The notes: generated by a model not told the origin, from the letters alone. 64,000 bases of DNA from Entomobacter blattae (GCF_014672835.1 NZ_CP060244.1:1219001-1283000); one strand, 5' to 3'; counted from the stretch's first letter, positions 29,227-39,427 are shown. Program-made: numbers and translations.

Positions 29227-29245
29227 TATAATGATAATCATTTTT
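29227..29245. promoter_or_regulatory. strong orphan Fur box
   Basis: TATAATGATAATCATTTTT matches the classical Fur 19-mer at 16 of 19 positions, including 15 in a row. The nearest start codons are 350 bases away (VOC gene, minus) and about 950 bases away (tail-fibre gene, plus). It may control the VOC gene or mark the promoter of a lost iron-uptake gene. Confidence 0.6.
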
Positions 29246-30053
29246 AATTGTAAGAAGAAAATAGAAACTAAATCATAGATTTTTTTAATTAAATTTACTT
29301 ATTTAATAAATATTTTTTAAAATATAGCCAGAACGTGCCTATGATTACGTTTCGTAACGGTTAGTATGTCTCGTAACTGTGAGAGTCTTTTGAAGGATGA
29401 GCAGGGTACAGCGTGCGCCTTATTATGTTCCCTGTGGGGTGGGCTTTTAGTGGAAGATGGTGCTTTGGTGTCGGATGGTGCCAAGAACGCCATCAGAAAA
29501 TGGCAGAGTGGAGCCCTTAATACTCTTATAGAACCGATAAGTTCTTGCCGGCCGTCATAACCGAACACCCAGGGAGTTGAGGTGAGAAGAAATCTATTTC
29601 TGTCCAACACTATATGAATATCTCTCTTCCAATGTTTAGGGGCGACTTTTTCTTTGATAAGCTGCTAGTAAGCTGCTCGATATCATCTGTGACTGGGTAA
29701 ATCACAGCGTAATAACGTATATCAATCCCTTTTGCACTAGAAAGAGGGAATAAGGCATAAGGAAGGAGACGGCGCTAGGCGTTTACATGCCAAGAATAGC
29801 GATGGGGTGTTATGTGGGGGCCTCAAGGTGAATCATAGTAAACTTTCTCTTCTAAAAGAGAAGCCGGTCTAAAAGAGAGCCGGCGCTTATAAAAACGGAA
29901 TTCTTTTTTGGGTGTTACTTTTTAGGTTACATATTTTTTTATATAGGTTATAGTACTTATTATATCCTACTCTTATTTTAAAGATTTTTTGCTTAAACCT
30001 GTTTTATAACAATGTGAAACAGGGTGGGGGATATTTAATAAAACCCTAGAGGT
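29246..30053. other. intergenic region downstream of the Fur box
   Basis: No recognisable protein on either strand, although 29340-29610 keeps open frames in both directions. 29850-29885 repeats AAAGAGAAGCCGGTCT/AAAGAGAGCCGGCG. Confidence 0.4.
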
Positions 30054-30091
30054 CGCCTGGTTTGTCTTGCAAAAAGGCCCAGGCGTTTTTT
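30054..30091 (+). terminator. rho-independent terminator
   Basis: CGCCTGG (30054-30060) pairs with CCAGGCG (30079-30085), followed by six T. No intact gene lies directly upstream, so it probably closed a phage gene that has been lost. Confidence 0.7.
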
Positions 30092-30159
30092 GTTGTGGGT
30101 ATTTTCCAGCTGGCATAATCAGATGTAAAAAACGTCACTGGAATTCTGTTTAAGCAGCG

Positions 30160-30183
30160 AGCTCCCTTTTGGGAGCTTTTTTT
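30160..30183 (+). terminator. terminator-like hairpin directly before tail-fibre gene
   Basis: AGCTCCC (30160-30166) pairs perfectly with GGGAGCT (30171-30177) around TTTT, followed by a seven-T tract and ATG at 30184. This repeats the layout at 1197-1228, including a second downstream ATGGC start. Confidence 0.7.
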
Positions 30184-30195
30184 ATGGGAAAAATA

Positions 30196-31413
30196 ATGGC
30201 TCAAACGGTTTCTAATTCAAAAAATCCTGTATCTGTTTCCGTATCGGCCGCAGGGGGACAGGCGCTTTATCCTTCAGTCTGTTCCGTTGTTGTCCCGGCA
30301 GATGTTGCCCCAGGGGCATGGTTTATTGTCCCGCCTGGCCCTCTTGGGCGTCAGGCCATGGTGTTAGGCAGTAAGGGGCCGGAAGAAAGCAAGCGATATT
30401 GGATAGATTTTTCATGCCAACTTGCCTCATCGGAAAATATTGTTGAGGTTACGGCACAGGCGGGTGACCCTCGGCTGGTTTTTTCGGGCTTTTCAGTGAC
30501 TTCGACAGGAAAATCCTTCTATGTCACGATTGCTGGGGGCACCTTGAACATGCGTTCGGGGATTCATTTCCGTCTTGCCCTGGATACCAGCGAAGTACGA
30601 GAGGTGGTGCTTCAAAGCGTGGTGATAGAACAGGGCTTGATCAGTAGTGCTCATTCACCGCCTGTGACATTGGGAAAAGGGATAAGGGGCCCCCAATTCT
30701 GGGTTTCTGATAAGGATCCAGATTTCTCCTATGTTGCTCCAGATGGGTTTACCCTTATGGCGTACGATATGGTGATCAATCGCTTAACAAATGATTTGTT
30801 TCAGTATCAGCCTGTCTCTGGAACATCCTCTGGAGCACCATCCTCTGGAACACTTTCCGGGGCACTCTCTGGTACGCTCTCTGGCTCTGGTACACTTTCT
30901 GGGACACGGTCTGCCTATAGTTGGGTAAAAATTACAACTCTTGGTGGCTCTACAGGCCCTCAGGGCCCTCAAGGAGAAAAAGGCGAGGTAGGTCCTGCTG
31001 GCCCGCAAGGCCCTCCTGGGGAAAAGGGTGCACAAGGCCCTCAGGGTGAGAGAGGGGAGATGGGCTTAGCAGGCCCACCGGGGAACCCGGGGCCCCAAGG
31101 GGTGCAAGGCGAGCAGGGGGCGATTGGTCCTGTTGGCCCGCAAGGCCCACCGGGAGAAAAAGGTGCACAAGGTCCCCAGGGCCCAAAAGGGGAGAAGGGA
31201 AATGATGGGCCTGTGGGGGCCCCGAATATTTTTATGGCCGGCACGCCAGATGAATCTTCTAACCAGCCTGTTTTAACCAGTGCAGCCATAGGGCAGACAT
31301 TGATTGACAAGGAAACAGGTCGCCAATGGCAAAAGCAGGCCGATGGAACGGCAGAACTCGTCTACACCCCACCAGGTCTTGTTCGCAAGCCTGGTGTTTT
31401 TTTTCTCAATTAA
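30196..31413 (+). CDS. phage tail fibre with collagen-like repeats
   Basis: 405 residues. The N-terminal ~200 residues are a beta-rich unknown domain ([15 protein letters not shown] start). A Ser/Gly/Thr linker ([15 protein letters not shown]) follows. About 80 residues of Gly-X-Y triplets ([19 protein letters not shown] and similar) form a collagen-like stalk. The C-terminal module with [28 protein letters not shown] is typical of tail-fibre caps. I use ATG 30196 by analogy with the tail gene at 1239; ATG 30184 or TTG 30169 are in-frame alternatives. It heads a three-gene unit with the LamG-like and SGNH genes. Likely virion adhesion. Confidence 0.82.
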   Translation: MAQTVSNSKNPVSVSVSAAGGQALYPSVCSVVVPADVAPGAWFIVPPGPLGRQAMVLGSKGPEESKRYWIDFSCQLASSENIVEVTAQAGDPRLVFSGFSVTSTGKSFYVTIAGGTLNMRSGIHFRLALDTSEVREVVLQSVVIEQGLISSAHSPPVTLGKGIRGPQFWVSDKDPDFSYVAPDGFTLMAYDMVINRLTNDLFQYQPVSGTSSGAPSSGTLSGALSGTLSGSGTLSGTRSAYSWVKITTLGGSTGPQGPQGEKGEVGPAGPQGPPGEKGAQGPQGERGEMGLAGPPGNPGPQGVQGEQGAIGPVGPQGPPGEKGAQGPQGPKGEKGNDGPVGAPNIFMAGTPDESSNQPVLTSAAIGQTLIDKETGRQWQKQADGTAELVYTPPGLVRKPGVFFLN

Positions 31414-31422
31414 GGAGCAGCG

Positions 31423-33066
31423 ATGATGACGGATTACCAGAATGGGGATATAGGAATGTCCCTTAATGACGATGGCAACCTCGAGATTGGCCAATATAGC
31501 GGCCAAGGATTTGAAAGAAAAGTCACCATTCTTTCCGCTAAAACCGTTCAGGTCGTGGGCAACCTTATTCCAGAGACAGCAAAACCTACGGCTTTGATAC
31601 AAGCCGTATCGTCTATGGTTCTTATGGATACTACTAATAATGTTGTGAAGTGGAATGGCTCTGGTCTTACAGGGGGAAAAGGGGTTTGCAATAATAATGT
31701 TTTAACACCGGAACATTTTACCATCAGCTTAAAGTTTTTTTCTAGTGCACAATTGGGATCTAATTTTTATCCTCTTATCGGGGCGCCAGTAGAGGGTTTT
31801 GCTGTGAAGGTGGATGGAGCAAATCATCTGTCCGTGGTGAATAAAGATAATCAGGTGGCCAGTTATGCTCTGTCGGATTTTGGCATTAACCTGCTGGATG
31901 GAAATTTTCATGATCTGGCTGTTATTGGGCGAGGAGGGGCATCTGGTCTGGTTATTCTTGCAGTAGATGGCAAGGTTTTAACTCCTGATCTGCAACCATG
32001 GAACATTTACTGGCAAACACTGGTTTTTCGTGGGGCCAATGAGGCTGCTGATGAAGTCAATGCCCCGGGTGATCTTCTCGCCATAAGGGAAGTGGCGCTG
32101 TTTAATTTTGCCAAATATTGGGAAGATTATCAGCCAGAAGCTGTGACCAACGCAAAAGATGCGATTGGGTATTATCTTCTTACCCATGATGTCGCCACGA
32201 GCAGGCCAAGCACAACAAACCAACGAAATACCGGATTTAAGGTTGTGCCCCAAAAACCCTATGGGGGGTTTGATACCCTTTACCCCTGGTCCAAAGGATC
32301 TTCTGGGGTAAAATTTACAACAGAAGGGTTGACTGGTGGCCTTCTTTTCTTTGGGGCCAGCAAGGACTTGGAAGATTTTACCTGTGAGTGTGAATTCAAA
32401 GTGGCTACAACGCCAGCCTTAGTCTCAGACCTTTCCCTTATAGGGTCTCTTTCACTCTTTGATGCAGGGATAGAGGCCGCAACAGGCGAGTTTGTTGTTC
32501 ACGACAGTCGTAATAACGAGAAGGTCACCTATAAAAGTGGCGTTTTGGTTAATGATGGAGAGTGGCATCGTTTTGCTTTAACCTGTCAAGCAGGGTTTAT
32601 AGCGGTTTATCTGGATGGAAACCTGGTCTGTAAAGACATGGCTTTAAAGGTGGATTTCAGCCGCTTGTTCTTCAGAGGCATAGCCCCTGATGGAGAGATT
32701 GCCCCTGATGAGAGCCTGACCATTAAAAATATAACAGTGAGCGCCTATTGCAAATATTATGGGGCCTATAACCCTAACCTTACTCCACAAATGCCTAGTG
32801 TGGGGGCTTTGGGTTTTTACCCATTGGTGAATGGGGTCTATACGAACCGTGTGAAAGCCCAATCCGGGGTTGAGTTTACCTTTCATTCTGGTGATAGTTT
32901 TGAATATCTCATTCTCGACCAAAATTCTTACCCTGATACCACCCTTGCCGAGCCCTGGTTTAAACTGGCTGGCGATAGTGTGTTCAGTCAAACCCTTCGT
33001 TTTAATGGTCATAGCCTGTTTGTGCGCAATGTTGTGGGCAACCCACTCATGAGGGGGATAGAATAG
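31423..33066 (+). CDS. LamG/concanavalin-like repeat protein of phage tail island
   Basis: 547 residues with at least two laminin-G-like jelly-roll modules. Module one (about 85-220) has FTISLKFFSSAQLGSNFYPL and GNFHDLAVIGRGGASGLVIL. Module two (about 290-440) has FTCECEFKV and DGEWHRFALTCQAGFIAVYL. Each has the DG-x-WH/FH strand common in LamG folds. The start has AAGGAG at ideal spacing, 10 bases after the collagen-like gene. Its stop overlaps the next gene by one base. It probably binds surface glycans. A decayed relative lies at 44190-44700. Confidence 0.75.
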   Translation: MMTDYQNGDIGMSLNDDGNLEIGQYSGQGFERKVTILSAKTVQVVGNLIPETAKPTALIQAVSSMVLMDTTNNVVKWNGSGLTGGKGVCNNNVLTPEHFTISLKFFSSAQLGSNFYPLIGAPVEGFAVKVDGANHLSVVNKDNQVASYALSDFGINLLDGNFHDLAVIGRGGASGLVILAVDGKVLTPDLQPWNIYWQTLVFRGANEAADEVNAPGDLLAIREVALFNFAKYWEDYQPEAVTNAKDAIGYYLLTHDVATSRPSTTNQRNTGFKVVPQKPYGGFDTLYPWSKGSSGVKFTTEGLTGGLLFFGASKDLEDFTCECEFKVATTPALVSDLSLIGSLSLFDAGIEAATGEFVVHDSRNNEKVTYKSGVLVNDGEWHRFALTCQAGFIAVYLDGNLVCKDMALKVDFSRLFFRGIAPDGEIAPDESLTIKNITVSAYCKYYGAYNPNLTPQMPSVGALGFYPLVNGVYTNRVKAQSGVEFTFHSGDSFEYLILDQNSYPDTTLAEPWFKLAGDSVFSQTLRFNGHSLFVRNVVGNPLMRGIE

Positions 33067-34181
33067 TGAATGTGATCCTTCCAACAGAGTCTTCCATTCT
33101 TTACTCGCCTTATACCTGGCATAGGGATGGGGCCGTCATGACAGCCTATAATTCGGGCTCGTATTTTAAGTTTATGACAAACGCCTTGGTAACAGGGAAT
33201 AAAACCCTGACATTACATTTTAATACGGCAGAGGTTATTGCTGCCCTTCCACCGGTTGTGGCTTACCGTATTGGGCAGTATAATTGGGTATTTTCTCCTC
33301 TTCAAAGCAGTGTGGTGATGACCCTTCCCCCGGGGGATGCCACAACACTAGACCCTGTTATGGGGCGGCAAGGCTGGCATTTTATAGAGGTATGGGTGCG
33401 TACTGTCCCGCCTGAAATCAACAAGTGGGGCGCAGGCCCTTGCCGGGTTTCCCTTACGGGCATTGAGATTGATAACTCTGCAAGGCTGTTTCCCATCAGT
33501 GCCTATCCGCTCAAGGTGTGTATCTATGGAGATTCCATTACCGAAGGGTACGGTGCACTGGATTTGGAAAATAATGGCTATAAGAGCAATAATGCGATGA
33601 TGAGTTATGCCTACAATGTTATGCAAGCTCTAGGGTGTGAGGCCGGTATTGTGGGGTATTCCGGCCAGGGTTTTACCAAACAGCCCGATAATGGGGCCGT
33701 TCCTAATTTTACCCAAACCTATGATTACCTTCAGCCAGGTATTAATCGTACCCTGACAGATTGTGACCTGGTCTTGATCAATATGGGGACAAACGACTAT
33801 GCCGCCAGCAAGGCCACTTTTGTTTCTACGGTTACTCCCATCATCCAAAACCTCCTGGATATGGCTCCAAAGGCCTTGATTTTGGCCATGACTCCTTTTA
33901 ACCAGACGCATGCAGAAAGCTGGCGCACGATTATAGGGAATTTGTCGCACCCACGGGTTAGGCTGATTGATACGAGCGGGTTTTACCTGATGGAGGCGAT
34001 GGCGAATGTTCTCCATCCCTCGGGCTCTGCCGTTATGGGGAATATTGCCCCTAAATTGAATGCCGCCATCATGACAGCATGGGGGCAATTCAAATATGGG
34101 GGTGGTACAGGCCGAAGGGCTGTCTTGCGCCCTGTTGCTGACACCGGAGCGATCCCTGTTTTGCAGACCATGAAGCTGTAA
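33066..34181 (+). CDS. SGNH/GDSL hydrolase, likely phage tail esterase
   Basis: 371 residues. A beta-rich N-terminal part (1-155) precedes an SGNH core. Block I is VCIYGDSITEGYG with the nucleophile Ser, block II the Gly in GYSGQGF, block III NMGTNDYAA with the catalytic Asn, and the C-terminal His lies in VLHPSGSAV. The order and spacing fit carbohydrate esterases that remove acetyl groups from polysaccharide. It starts at GTG overlapping the previous stop codon, with GAGGGGGA upstream. As part of the tail island it could trim host-surface sugars during adsorption. Confidence 0.85.
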   Translation: MNVILPTESSILYSPYTWHRDGAVMTAYNSGSYFKFMTNALVTGNKTLTLHFNTAEVIAALPPVVAYRIGQYNWVFSPLQSSVVMTLPPGDATTLDPVMGRQGWHFIEVWVRTVPPEINKWGAGPCRVSLTGIEIDNSARLFPISAYPLKVCIYGDSITEGYGALDLENNGYKSNNAMMSYAYNVMQALGCEAGIVGYSGQGFTKQPDNGAVPNFTQTYDYLQPGINRTLTDCDLVLINMGTNDYAASKATFVSTVTPIIQNLLDMAPKALILAMTPFNQTHAESWRTIIGNLSHPRVRLIDTSGFYLMEAMANVLHPSGSAVMGNIAPKLNAAIMTAWGQFKYGGGTGRRAVLRPVADTGAIPVLQTMKL

Positions 34182-34183
34182 GA

Positions 34184-34250
34184 TCATGTGGTTATAAGAC
34201 CAGGCGATTATAAGATTGTGCGGCTATAAGTCCATGCGGTTATAAATGGC
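34184..34250. repeat. GCGGTTATAAG-type short repeats
   Basis: Four imperfect copies of a ~17-base word ending in GGTTATAAG/CGATTATAAG/GGCTATAAG. They lie immediately after the SGNH gene. Confidence 0.55.
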
Positions 34251-34357
34251 CCCTCATGAAGAGGTGATAACCTTGGAAGACTATTTTCAGCTCAAGGGGA
34301 TGGAATCACTCATGGTCTTCAGGGTATGGTAGGGTGAGAGATAACATAGAGATAGGA

Positions 34358-35594
34358 ATGAAGAACATGGTCCGTCAGCGCTGGTGGGTTTGCCGTTTAT
34401 TGGTAGAGTTGGTGGTCTTTCCCTTGCCAGCCCAGGCCGTTGACTAGTAGCCCAGAAAGAGCAAGCCTGCCAGTATATTTATACGCATTATCGCAACAGG
34501 TTTGAGCAATGGGAAAAAAGGATGAGCAAGGAAGATATCCTTTTACAGTTCTTTGATGAAAAAAATATAGGGTGCAATTAAAGGCACTTTACAGCACTTA
34601 TGTGGATGCCGATATTACCCAGTTGCAGAAAGAGCATCTTTATGTCTCTCCTGAAGGGCACCCTGCAGAGTTTATAGAAGATTATGCCCTTAAGGATGCG
34701 ATCAACCTTTTAAGGCTTTTAAAACAGATTGGTGCCGATAAAGAGTTGCGTGAATTTGCCACAAGGAATTTCCCCGATATGGGCCTTCAGGCTATCCCCG
34801 GTTTTTATGTTTTTACGCCTGATGTACCTTTAGGTCTCGCCCATTTAGTAGCGGGGACTGGCTATTATGATTATTCGGCCTATTTTTCTATAAAAAACGG
34901 GGTTTCCCACCTTATTGACCCACCCATTGATATGGAGGTTTCAGAGGAAGACTTAAGCCGCCATTCTATTATAAAAATGGGGAAGAGCATTGTGACCATC
35001 ATAACCCGGGACCTCCAAGACCAGAATGTAGAACAGCTAGAGGCCACCTCCTATCGTGATGCTGGATGGACCAAGCCCTGCCGTATCAGGGCCCATTATT
35101 TCTCTGTTGGTTTTCCTGATGATTCTTCTCACCCGTATAAGGGCCGGTTCTGCCTGATAGGAGCCCCCTGTAAAGCTTTGTCGGAGCATGTAAAAACCTT
35201 TATTACGGGTTTGGATCATCGCTATATTAACTAGAAACAACCCAATGTTTTTGATTGGCATCTATCTAGGGATAAGGAAAGCCAATTCAGCTCGATCCTT
35301 CCGCAAGAAGATTTAGACCTCTCAATGGCCCCGAGTATTTCTAATGTTTTTTCAAGTACACTCTATGAAAACTAATATAAGCCCTATCAATATGCTTTTC
35401 TGGTTTCTGAAAAGAAAGACTATCTGGTGTATTATCGCCTCATCACCGTACGTTATGTAGGGTATATGTGGGAGACTTACGTTTTTGATGAAGGACATTT
35501 TGTAGCTTCTTTCTTTTTGCGGCATCATGGTAAAAGCCTTCCTTTAAAGAGGGCCGATATACAATCTGCTCCTATTATCGATCAGCCGGGTTAG
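34358..35594 (+). pseudogene. unknown exported protein, broken by frameshifts and stops
   Basis: A signal-peptide-like start (ATG 34358, LVVFPLPAQAVD) is followed by a stop. Another frame then reads ACQYIYTHYRNRFEQWEKRM and SKEDILLQFFDEKNIG. After a one-base shift at a run of seven A the main frame continues from 34572 for 220 codons, including HLYVSPEGHPAEFIEDYALK. Two further in-frame stops (TAG 35232, TAA 35373) are followed by continuing gene-like sequence (KPYQYAFLVSEKKDYLVYYR) to a TAG at 35592. I do not recognise the family. It was about 400 residues when whole. Confidence 0.6.
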
Positions 35595-35735
35595 CCCTCA
35601 TTCAAAGCCCTTAAAGGTAGGCAGCAATAGACTGCTCAGCCAAACTTCTTACAGGGCCGAAAACCTTTATAAAGAGCGTTTTCTTCCATTTTTCCCCCTA
35701 TTTTTCTTCCTTATCCCTCAAGAAGGCGCTAAAAT

Positions 35736-35996
35736 TTATGCCTTTAAGCCTTTATAATCGAGGGATTCTAGGAAATCCTGAAGAAACTCCAGCCCTAGTG
35801 TGCCTTGGCCGGCCATAACAGCGGGATCATCATAGGGGTGGATGAAAACACGTTTTTCTCTTTGGCATAATTCCTTGGCATGTTCGCTTGCTTCGGCAAA
35901 GTCTTTTCCGTAAAGGATAACTTCTCCCCCCCAGTCTGCTGTGCGGGTCACTTTAGCCGATGGGGTGAATTTGGGCATAACATAACCGCTACGCAT
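35736..35996 (-). pseudogene. ilvA: threonine dehydratase (ilvA-type) fragment
   Basis: About 75 codons match a PLP-dependent threonine ammonia-lyase: VMPKFTPSAKVTRTADWGGE, VILYGKDFAEASEHA and FIHPYDDPAVMAGQGTLGLE. The PLP-lysine region and the rest of the enzyme are missing. It is a relic. 35595-35735 holds nothing recognisable. Confidence 0.85.
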
Positions 35997-36672
35997 TGAT
36001 ATGAAAAATAAAATGAGGGACGTTCTCGGCTGGTCTATAAGTAACAGGCGGTGAAAGTCTGGTTTCTATTGGTAGGCCATGACGGGCCTAACCCTTCTCG
36101 GAATTGGACTTGGTGTGAGGGGTTTTAGAAAATGACAGATCTTGGCCCGCATCATTAAGATGAGAAAAATAATTAAGATAAGAAAAAAAGGCTGCACATT
36201 TCCTTTTTTAAGAAAGACCCCAAAGTAAAAAATCCCAGAATTTTAAGCAAAATCCCAAAATTGTTGTTCTTTGTCCTATCCTGAGATATCCTTAATGCTT
36301 CTAGGGGTAAGGAAGATTGAGCCCCTCCTGATTTATAAGGGCCAGACATGTTTCCTGATGTTTTAACAGGCCAGATGAGTCGGATACAGGTACAGAACGG
36401 GTACTATAGGCCATGCGGGTATCAAAATAGCTTTTTCCTTCTATATACGTTCGTAAATAATCTCATCAATCATAAAGAATATCACCAATATATGGACAAT
36501 GCGATACCAATGAGCTTGGGCGGTAGGCAGGATAATAAAGGAGGGGCCTTGTAAAGCTTTCAGCCCTGTTTATATTTTTGCACAGTAAGGCTTAACTTTA
36601 ATAGAGTGTTTCATTTTTCATAAAGAGTGCTTCATTAAATAGTGTTTCATTTTCCATTTTCAGGCTCCTTTC
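35997..36672. other. intergenic region before panB
   Basis: No gene recognised. The small plus-strand frame at 36348-36554 has no recognisable features. 36605-36655 repeats GTGTTTCATTTTC/GTGCTTCATTAAA words. Confidence 0.4.
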
Positions 36673-37521
36673 ATGATATCTTACCCCATATCCACCCCGC
36701 TTTCTTCTGCAACTCCTATCAAAAGGCTTACGGTTCCAGCCATTAAGGCCATGAAGGGCACTGTTCCCATTGTTTGCCTCACCGCCTATACGGCCCCCGT
36801 TGCCAGAATTGTTGATGAGGTCACAGATCTGATTCTGGTTGGGGATTCGGTCGGAATGGTGCTTTACGGAACGGACACGACCATTGGCGTGAGTGTTGAG
36901 ATGATGTGCGCGCATGGGCAAGCGGTTGTTCGGGCCAGTCAGCGGAGTTGTGTTGTGGTTGATATGCCGTTTGGTTCCTATCAGAAAAGCCCCCAGCAGG
37001 CCTTTAAAACGGCTGTGCGTATTCTAAAGGCAACGGGGGCTGCTGCTGTTAAGCTTGAAGGCGGAGAGGAAATGGCTGATACGGTTAACTTCCTTACCCA
37101 TCGTGGGGTGCCTGTCTGTGGTCATGTTGGGCTTATGCCTCAATCTGTGCAGGTTATGGGGGGCTTTAAGGTTACGGGGCGCGATCGGGAAACCGCAGAG
37201 AAAGTCTGCCGTGATGCGACAGCCATTGCCGAGGCCGGGGCCTTTGCTATTGTTCTGGAAGGGGTGATCGAGCCGGTTGCTGCAGAGATTACCGCTCAGA
37301 TTGCTATTCCTACGATTGGGATAGGGGCCTCATCTGCGTGTGATGGGCAGGTTTTGGTTAGTGACGATATTTTTGGGCTTTTTGAAGGGTTTAAACCAAA
37401 GTTTGTTAAACGATATGCCCATATTGCCGAGGAGATGCGAGAGGCGGCTCGCCAGTATGCTGAGGAAGTGCGCCGCCGTGAATTTCCTGACCAGAACCAT
37501 GTCTTTACCCCCAAGACTTAA
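36673..37521 (+). CDS. panB: 3-methyl-2-oxobutanoate hydroxymethyltransferase
   Basis: The first enzyme of pantothenate synthesis makes ketopantoate from alpha-ketoisovalerate and methylene-tetrahydrofolate. The 282-residue protein shows [30 protein letters not shown] (Mg site Asp), [34 protein letters not shown] with the catalytic Glu, and [16 protein letters not shown]. Normal length. The ribosome site is weak (GGCTCC 7 bases before ATG). It stands alone without panC and is followed directly by a CRISPR-like array. Confidence 0.95.
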   Translation: MISYPISTPLSSATPIKRLTVPAIKAMKGTVPIVCLTAYTAPVARIVDEVTDLILVGDSVGMVLYGTDTTIGVSVEMMCAHGQAVVRASQRSCVVVDMPFGSYQKSPQQAFKTAVRILKATGAAAVKLEGGEEMADTVNFLTHRGVPVCGHVGLMPQSVQVMGGFKVTGRDRETAEKVCRDATAIAEAGAFAIVLEGVIEPVAAEITAQIAIPTIGIGASSACDGQVLVSDDIFGLFEGFKPKFVKRYAHIAEEMREAARQYAEEVRRREFPDQNHVFTPKT

Positions 37522-37539
37522 AACGGTTTAATCAATAGG

Positions 37540-37869
37540 GGTTATTTCTACGAACGGATGAGAGAAATTGCCCTGACTGTTAATGCGACAGGCATCCGGT
37601 CATTCTCCAGGAACGGATGAGAGAGGCAGAGGCTTGGGCAGAAAAACGCATCAGCCCTGGTCATCCCTCTTGAGTGGGAGGGAGAGGAGTTTGGTTGGGC
37701 AACGATAAACTGAGCGGGAGCGCATCTCTCACGAATGGGTGTAAGAGGGGCCGGCATTTGGCAAGAAACCCTTCGCTGTGGTTATTCCTTACGAATGGGT
37801 GGGGGAGCGTGCAATAGCTGTGAGAGACCCCGTAACCCTCGGTTTATCGTTAACATGCCTTTTTATTAA
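37540..37869. CRISPR. decayed type I-E-like CRISPR array, six repeats
   Basis: Six related 29-base units start at 37540, 37598, 37659, 37720, 37780 and 37841, with periods of 58, 61, 61, 60 and 61. Spacers are 29-32 bases and unrelated to each other. Repeats begin GGTTATT/GGTCATT/GGTCATC and carry ACGAATGGGTG or GAACGGATGAG in the middle and GAGAG near the end. The last repeat begins GGTTTATC, as in the well-known E. coli type I-E repeat, and is diverged in its second half. No cas genes are in the window. The region is non-coding. Confidence 0.68.
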
Positions 37870-38012
37870 GCATGCCTTTTTATACAGTGAACTCTGGGAT
37901 AGCGGGTATTGAACAGGCAGATGCTCTTTTGATCATTGGTCCTGTCTCTCGTTATGAAGCCATAGGCTTTACATGGGGAATAATCAGCTTATCATCTCTC
38001 ATCTCTCATCTC

Positions 38013-38693
38013 TCATCCCTTTTTGAAGGCCCGTAATTTCTGGGTGGTAATAAGGCCGATAGAGTGTTGGGAAAGGTCTTTTAAAGCCTTTTGCCGGCTG
38101 GTTGTTCCATCGGCAAAGGGGGTATTAAGCGCTTGGGTGGCATCTTCAATAACAAAGGCTTCAAAGCCTGCTTTCTTGGCATCCAGGGCCGAGAAAAGCA
38201 CACAATATTCCAAAGCAAGGCCACAGAAGAAGAGACGTTTTATACCCTGGGCCCTAAGCCATGCCGCAAGACCGGTAGAATAGGTATGTCCGTTATCAAA
38301 AAAGGCTGAGTAGCTGTCAGCCTCTCGATGGGTGCCTTTACGGATAATCAGTTGAATGGCAGCTGTTGTAAGCTGGGGGTGAAGGCGTGCACCGGGGGTA
38401 TCTTGCACAGCATGGTCCGGCCAGAGGGTTTGGGGGCCATAGGGGAGAGAAATGGTTTCTAAAGGGCGATGGGGCGGGTGGCTGGAAGCAAAAGAGCAAT
38501 GCCCCTTGGGGTGCCAGTCTTGGGTTGCAAAGGCTTGGGAGAAATAACGGGTCAGCAAGGTGTTGATAGGCCCTATAACCTTATCTCCATGCGGCACTGG
38601 CAGGGCCCCTCCTGGCATAAAATCCGGCTGAACATCAATCACGCCGAGCATGTCTGTGGTGGGGGAAAGGGTAAGGGGCGAAGGTGTTTTCAT
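38013..38693 (-). CDS. pncA: nicotinamidase
   Basis: 226 residues of the isochorismatase-like hydrolase fold. It has the catalytic Asp in GVIDVQPDFMPGG, the metal-binding QDWHPKGHCSF, LWPDHAVQ, the Lys in IRKGTHREADSYS and the nucleophile Cys in FCGLALEYCVLFSA. It converts nicotinamide to nicotinate for NAD salvage and may also accept pyrazinamide. Length is typical. Single gene, with a repeat-rich spacer upstream. Confidence 0.92.
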   Translation of the reverse strand: MKTPSPLTLSPTTDMLGVIDVQPDFMPGGALPVPHGDKVIGPINTLLTRYFSQAFATQDWHPKGHCSFASSHPPHRPLETISLPYGPQTLWPDHAVQDTPGARLHPQLTTAAIQLIIRKGTHREADSYSAFFDNGHTYSTGLAAWLRAQGIKRLFFCGLALEYCVLFSALDAKKAGFEAFVIEDATQALNTPFADGTTSRQKALKDLSQHSIGLITTQKLRAFKKG

Positions 38694-39427
38694 GGTCTTT
38701 TCAATGGGGGCTTTAAAGCTCTAGGGTTTCAGGGGGTCTGGAGTTCTGGGGTTTTTTGGAGCTCTGGGAGACTGTGGTACTCGGGCCTTGGATTACTGGG
38801 ATTGGAACACAGGAACACTGGATACTGGAATATTGGGGCGCTATGGGGAGGCTCTATGGCGTTGGAGGCTGAGGAGAAGCCCTTCAAGATGGGGCCCATA
38901 TGGTTTTATTGTGGGTTTTAGGATTGGCTTCCAGATGGATTTTTTAAGGCTGTTGGAGTTTTTTAAGGGGGGTGTAATTTCTTCCAACCCCGATTTAAGG
39001 ATTTGGATGAGGGAGAGTCAATGGGATAAGAGGAAAAGCCAGCGAGGAGGCTCCCCTTTTTATTTTCTCGTTTTTTAGAGATTTCCCTTTTTAGAGATGT
39101 CCCTGTTTTTTTAAGTTGGTGGCTAACCAAGTGGTTTCCTATAAGATTTGAGAGGTGATCCTCTCTAGTAAGAAAGGGATCTCTCCCATGAGACTGATCT
39201 GGTAAGCTAATCTCCTTACAGGCTGTCCCCCATTGAGATTGATCACGTGAGATTGATTAGGTGAGACTGACCCAGACCTTCTCGTAAGGCTGACCCAATA
39301 AGCTGATCGAGTATATAAGGGTGACCTAGTAAGGTTGAGGGGCTAGCAAGTCCAGATTTCCCAAGAGGATCCCTATTCTTCCCGCTTTAACAGCCGGAAG
39401 AATAGGGCATTGCCCAATCGCTTAGGC
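38694..39427. repeat. repeat-rich spacer between pncA and htpG
   Basis: 38715-38840 is built of TCTGGAGTTCTGGGG / ACTGGGATTGGAACACAGG / CTGGATACTGGAATATTGGGG words. 39170-39345 is built of GTGAGATTGATTAGGTGAGACTGACC-type words with GTAAGCTGAT variants. No gene is supported on either strand. Confidence 0.55.

Noticed and set aside
29317-29610. Opposing open frames of 64 and 97 codons after the Fur box
   Set aside because: Neither has a ribosome site or a recognisable motif. I could not decide which, if either, is a relic.
35232-35375. Stop-codon readthrough or recoding (TAG, TAA followed by coding-like sequence)
   Set aside because: The same gene also has upstream frameshifts and an early stop, so plain decay explains it better than recoding.
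39170-39345. Possible CRISPR array in the TGAGACTGAT-rich spacer
   Set aside because: Repeat distances are irregular (about 20-30 bases) and there are no constant-length spacers.
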